64,000 nt of DNA from Aquincola tertiaricarbonis. GTDB taxonomy: Bacteria > Pseudomonadota > Gammaproteobacteria > Burkholderiales > Burkholderiaceae_C. Shown here one piece after another: positions 60,804 to 64,000 of this stretch; positions within the stretch are counted from its first letter, which is position 1, and each line of letters starts with the position of its first letter. The stretch is from positions 186,001 through 250,000 of the forward strand of contig NZ_JZUE01000006.1 of the NCBI RefSeq assembly GCF_000969605.1, given 5' to 3'. The notes under the pieces are model-generated. The model saw only the letters and a program-made list of their open reading frames with translations, made no database searches and had not been told where the DNA came from. A program made the position numbers and the translations under genes.

Positions 60804-62394
60804 CGAGCTGCGGTGCCAGCGTGAAGTGAAAGCGCGCGCCCTGCCCGGGCGCCGCCTGCGCATGGATGCGGCCACCGTGCCGCTGCACCACCCGGTGCAC
60901 GATGGCCAGGCCGATGCCGGTGCCGGGGAAGTCCGAGGCCTTGTGCAGCCGCCGGAAGGGCTCGAACAGCTGGCCGGCCTGCGCCATGTCGAAGCCGGCA
61001 CCGTTGTCCCACAGGCAGAACTCGGTGCCGCCGTTTGCGGCCGGCGCGGCCGAGAAGCCGATCACCGCGTCGGGCTGGCGGCTGCTGAACTTCCAGGCAT
61101 TGGCCACCAGGTTGTCCAGCGCCAGCCGCAGCAGCGGCAGATCGGCCTGCGCCACCAGCGTGTCGTCGATCTCCAGCCGCACCTGGCGCTGTGGCTCGCG
61201 CTGCTGCAGCGTGGCCAGCATCTCGCGCACCAGCGCGCCGATGCGCACCGGCTGCAGCCGCAGGTCGCTGCGCTGTACCTTGGCCAGCGTCAGCATGTCG
61301 TCGATCAGCGTGTCCATGCGGCGCGCGGCCAGCGCGATGTGGCGCACGAACTGCTCGGTCTGGCCGTGCAGCGGCGGCTCATGGTCCATCAGCAGCAGGT
61401 CGGCATACCCCTGCACCGCGCGCAGCGGCGCGCGCAGGTCGTGCGAGAGCGAATAGCTGAAGGCCTCCAGCTCGCGGTTGGCCTCGCGCAGCTCGCCGGT
61501 GCGCTGCTGCACCCGCTGCTCCAGGCCCTGCAGCAGCGCCACGTTCTCCAGCGCCAGCGAGGTGCTGTCGGCCAGCGCCTGCAGCAGCGCCACCTGGTCG
61601 TCGGTGGCTGCATGCTCGACCGACCAGTAGTTGCCGATGGCACCGATCGGCGCCTCGGCCCGGATGGGCACCATCACCAGGCTGCGCACGAAGGTGGGTG
61701 CGTAGGCGTCCTGCGGGATGCGCTCGTCCAGCCGCACGTCGGGCACCACCGCGGCCCGGCCCTGGCGCATGACCCAGCCGCTGATGCAGCTGTCCATGCC
61801 GAAGCGCCGGCCCTTCCACAGCGGGCCGATGGCGTCCTCGTCCACGTAGTGGCACAGCTCGCCCTCGCGCAGCACGAAGGTGGCGCCGTCGGCGCCGGTG
61901 AGCTGCCGCGCGCCGCGGCGCACCACCTGCACCACCGCCTCCACGCTGCGCGCCATCGACAGCTGCTTGACCAGGTCCACCAGCAGCGCGCGGGCCTCGG
62001 TCAGCGTGGCCAGTCGCTGGGTCTCGCGGGCGGCGTTCAGCCGCTGCAGCGCGCTGGGCAGGCGCCACAGCTCGTTCTTGGGCACGTAGTCGGTGGCGCC
62101 GGCGGCCAGGCAGTGCTCGCTCCAATAAGGATCGGTGCGGCCGCTGACGAAGATGAACGGAATGCCGGGCTGGCGCTGGCGCGCCAGTTCCATCGCCTGC
62201 AGGCCGGTGATGCCGGGCACCGAGTTGTCCGACACCACTGCGTCGAACCGGTGCTGGTCGATGGCGGCATGGAATTCCTCGGCATTGCCCACCTGGCACC
62301 ACATGGGATGGCGGCCCAGGCGCGTCACCTCGCGGTGCACCAGGTCCGCATCGAAGGGGTCGTCTTCCAGGTGAAGAATGCGCAGGTCGTGCAT
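60790..62394 (-). CDS. Receiver-GAF-histidine kinase protein
   Basis: 534 residues. A REC domain comes first (ILHLEDDPFDADLV, phospho-acceptor Asp56 in VVSDNSVPG, Lys in DYVPKNE). A GAF domain follows at about 145-285 (CISGWVMRQGRAAVVPDVR). A HisKA domain with FSYSLSHDLRAPLRAVQGYADLL carries His318, and the HATPase has LDNLVANAWKFSS and GTGIGLAIVHRVV. An N-terminal receiver followed by GAF and a bacteriophytochrome-type kinase core makes it an intermediate of a phosphorelay. It lies downstream of the FliA-like gene on the same strand, 103 bases away. Confidence 0.92.
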   Translation of the reverse strand: MHDLRILHLEDDPFDADLVHREVTRLGRHPMWCQVGNAEEFHAAIDQHRFDAVVSDNSVPGITGLQAMELARQRQPGIPFIFVSGRTDPYWSEHCLAAGATDYVPKNELWRLPSALQRLNAARETQRLATLTEARALLVDLVKQLSMARSVEAVVQVVRRGARQLTGADGATFVLREGELCHYVDEDAIGPLWKGRRFGMDSCISGWVMRQGRAAVVPDVRLDERIPQDAYAPTFVRSLVMVPIRAEAPIGAIGNYWSVEHAATDDQVALLQALADSTSLALENVALLQGLEQRVQQRTGELREANRELEAFSYSLSHDLRAPLRAVQGYADLLLMDHEPPLHGQTEQFVRHIALAARRMDTLIDDMLTLAKVQRSDLRLQPVRIGALVREMLATLQQREPQRQVRLEIDDTLVAQADLPLLRLALDNLVANAWKFSSRQPDAVIGFSAAPAANGGTEFCLWDNGAGFDMAQAGQLFEPFRRLHKASDFPGTGIGLAIVHRVVQRHGGRIHAQAAPGQGARFHFTLAPQLVSPA

Positions 62395-62497
62395 GGGTAC
62401 GGCTCCATCCCATGGGGGCGGCCACCCCCTTTGCGCACCATGTTAGCGGTCACCGACTACACCGCCCGTGACAGCCGTCGCAAAGCCCCGGTCGGCT

Positions 62498-63499
62498 TCA
62501 GCCCCAGCGGGTGCCGGTACGCACGACGATGCGCTCGTCCTCGCCCGGGCCGTGGAAGCGGCGGTCGGGTGCGGTGAGGACGTCCTCCAGCATCCGGCCC
62601 CAATGGGCCTGGCCGCAGGCCTGGCGCCGCAGCGCCGCCTCGCGCTGCTGCACCAGGTGGTCGAAGCGCTCGCCGGTGTCGGCGCCCACGCGGTCCACCG
62701 CCCGCACCGGGCTGTTGCCCATGTGCATGGCGATGCGCCGGCACACGGCTGCATAGCGCTGCGCAATGCGCGACACGCTCAGGCTGAGCGAATCGGCCAG
62801 CTGCACCGGCGTCATGCCCACGCCCAGGTAGGCGTCGATCACCTGGCGGTCGGTCTCGGGCAGCTTGGCGAAGAAGCGCTCCAGCCGGCGCAGCAGCAGG
62901 CCGGTGTCCACCCGCGCCTCCACCTCGTCCTGCGGCGTGGCGGGCTCGCGCGCGGCCAGGTGGCCGGCCTCGTCGTCGTCGGTGCGCGCGGGCAGCTGCT
63001 CGGGGCGCGCGCGGTGGGCCGCATGCTCCAGCGCGGCCACCTCGTCGATGCTGATGCCGCAGGCCTGGCTCAGGTCGGCCAGGCTGGGGCTGCGGCCGTG
63101 CAGGGTGCACCAGCGCTCGCGCGCGATCTCCAGCACCTTGATGCGGCGGCGCTCGGCGCGCGGCAGCACGTCCATGCCACGCAACTCGTCCAGCATCGCG
63201 CCGCGCACCCGGGCGCGGGCATAGCGCACGAAGGCCTGGCGGGCCTCCTCGCTGTCATGGTCGCCTTCATAGCGGAATGCCAGGGCGGACTGGGCCACGG
63301 CGATCAGGCCCACCTGGATCAGGTCGGCGCGCTCCACGTTGGAAGGCAGCTTGCGGGCCAGCAGGCTGGCTTCCTGGCGCACCCAGGAGGTGTTCCGCGC
63401 GATCAATGCGGAACTGAGGCCATCCATCGACATCAAGCGGCCATCGCGCGCAGCCGTGCAGGCGGCGCCGGATGGCAGGTGCTGTTCGAAGTTCAGCAA
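62498..63499 (-). CDS. FliA-like sigma-70 family factor
   Basis: 333 residues. Start TTG at 63499, with AGAGGGA seven bases upstream. Region 2 reads ADLIQVGLIAVAQSALAF and RYARARVRGAMLDELRGMDVLPR, a typical sigma-28 sequence. Region 3 contains SLADLSQACGISIDEVAALE, and region 4 KLPETDRQVIDAYLGVGMTPVQLADSLSLSVSRIAQRYAAV. A tail of about 70 residues beyond region 4 is unusual for FliA. No flagellar gene is adjacent, so it may be a divergent paralogue with its own regulon. Confidence 0.87.
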   Translation of the reverse strand: MLNFEQHLPSGAACTAARDGRLMSMDGLSSALIARNTSWVRQEASLLARKLPSNVERADLIQVGLIAVAQSALAFRYEGDHDSEEARQAFVRYARARVRGAMLDELRGMDVLPRAERRRIKVLEIARERWCTLHGRSPSLADLSQACGISIDEVAALEHAAHRARPEQLPARTDDDEAGHLAAREPATPQDEVEARVDTGLLLRRLERFFAKLPETDRQVIDAYLGVGMTPVQLADSLSLSVSRIAQRYAAVCRRIAMHMGNSPVRAVDRVGADTGERFDHLVQQREAALRRQACGQAHWGRMLEDVLTAPDRRFHGPGEDERIVVRTGTRWG

Positions 63500-63657
63500 A
63501 GGAAATCCCTCTTGTCAGAATGTTTTGCGGCAATATGTGCCTACGTTAAGGCAAATAATCACCATTCGTGTGACGAAACGCACACGGAAACATCTCGAGG
63601 GTGGTAACAGCGGGGGGCGGTTCTTTGCGCAGCGGGTCGTCTACCGCTGCGAACGGT

Positions 63658-63680
63658 GTGTAACTGGCATCAAGTTACAC
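63658..63680. promoter_or_regulatory. Inverted repeat in the sigma factor / GGDEF intergenic region
   Basis: GTGTAACT (63658-63665) and AGTTACAC (63673-63680) are a perfect inverted repeat with a 7-base spacer, in the 260-base gap upstream of the sigma-factor gene and downstream of the GGDEF gene. It is a candidate operator for the sigma-factor gene, about 160 bases from its start. Confidence 0.45.
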
Positions 63681-63759
63681 CTCGCTGCAGCGAAGCAAGA
63701 GTCGTGCGATGCAACTGGCAGGACGCGCGGCAAGAGCACCCGCCGTGCCTGCCCAAATT

Positions 63760-64000
63760 TCAAGCCCGCGCGGCCCAGCGCCGCTTGCCTGCACGCTTGG
63801 CCTCGTACAGCGCCTCGTCGGCCCGCCGCATCAGGTCGGCCACGGTGGCGCCCGCGGCCGGCGCCACCGCGATGCCCACGCTGGCCGATACCGGCTGGCG
63901 CACACCGGGATAGGGGTCGGACAGCGCCCGCACCAGCTTTTCGGCCACGATGGCGGCGCCGTCGGGCGTGCTGTCGCTCAGCAGCACCACGAACTCGTCG
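63760..64000 (-). CDS. GGDEF (diguanylate cyclase) domain protein, C-terminal part
   Basis: The reading frame enters from the right edge. The first visible residues, DEFVVLLSDSTPDGAAIVAE, are the end of a GG(D/E)EF motif. VSASVGIAVAP and ADLMRRADEALYEAKRAGKRR, the usual C-terminal half of a GGDEF domain, follow. The first half of the motif lies outside the window, so catalytic competence cannot be judged. The product would make cyclic di-GMP. Confidence 0.9.
   Translation of the reverse strand, partial: DEFVVLLSDSTPDGAAIVAEKLVRALSDPYPGVRQPVSASVGIAVAPAAGATVADLMRRADEALYEAKRAGKRRWAARA

Overview
The window is a GC-rich chromosomal segment of a betaproteobacterium, most likely a Burkholderiales member of the Rubrivivax/Leptothrix/Ideonella type. 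This rests on the strong G/C bias at third codon positions, Bug-family periplasmic binding proteins of tripartite tricarboxylate transporters, a TRAP transporter, two PEP-CTERM proteins, many LysR regulators and a FliA-like sigma factor. No rRNA, tRNA, complete insertion sequence or CRISPR array was seen. All family assignments come from reading motifs by eye; no database search was possible.

Layout. 1-1.6 kb: tail of a K/E/V-rich repetitive protein, a small secreted protein and a TerC membrane protein. 1.6-4.9 kb: an operon of CoA-transferase, HMG-CoA-lyase-like enzyme and Bug binding protein. 5-8.6 kb: Rrf2 regulator and thioredoxin-reductase-like flavoprotein around a shared palindrome, then a LysR gene and a BigR/SqrR-type repressor with two half-size YeeE/YedE sulfur transporters. 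8.6-16 kb: an HPP-CBS membrane protein and a very large Ser/Thr-kinase / ATPase / histidine-kinase hybrid sensor. 16-20.8 kb: a CHRD PEP-CTERM protein, a class A beta-lactamase with a divergent AmpR-like regulator, a flippase-like membrane protein and a Crp/Fnr regulator. 20.8-24.6 kb: a DJ-1/PfpI protein and a hydantoin-type unit (NCS1 transporter, racemase, GntR). 24.7-29.2 kb: a chemoreceptor, an overlooked 33-residue membrane protein, and two convergent ornithine-cyclodeaminase-family genes with an Lrp regulator.

29.2-35.9 kb looks like an accessory insert. It has visibly less extreme GC and codon use. It starts with a broken NERD-domain gene and carries GntR, a DUF1932 dehydrogenase, an RraA-like aldolase, a Bug protein, a metallo-beta-lactamase-fold lipoprotein and a DUF3299 protein. 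35.9-39.3 kb: a lipoprotein, a LysR regulator, an FMN-barrel protein and a GST.

39.5-46.8 kb is the most coherent and interesting unit: a TRAP transporter (P, Q, M), the three 5-oxoprolinase subunits PxpB, PxpC and PxpA, then a large lipoprotein whose C-terminal part has the layout of pyroglutamyl peptidase I with Ser at the position of the catalytic Cys. Together these suggest a pathway that releases pyroglutamate outside the cytoplasm, imports it and opens the ring to glutamate. 46.9-64 kb: LysR and D-threonine-aldolase-like genes, a P-type ATPase behind a near-consensus FNR box, an amidase without a signal peptide, PhoD phosphatase with a PEP-CTERM partner, a thioesterase, a VOC protein, a PAS protein, a UvrD-type helicase, RibA, a DUF2145 pair, a REC-GAF-histidine kinase, a FliA-like sigma factor, and a GGDEF protein cut by the window edge.
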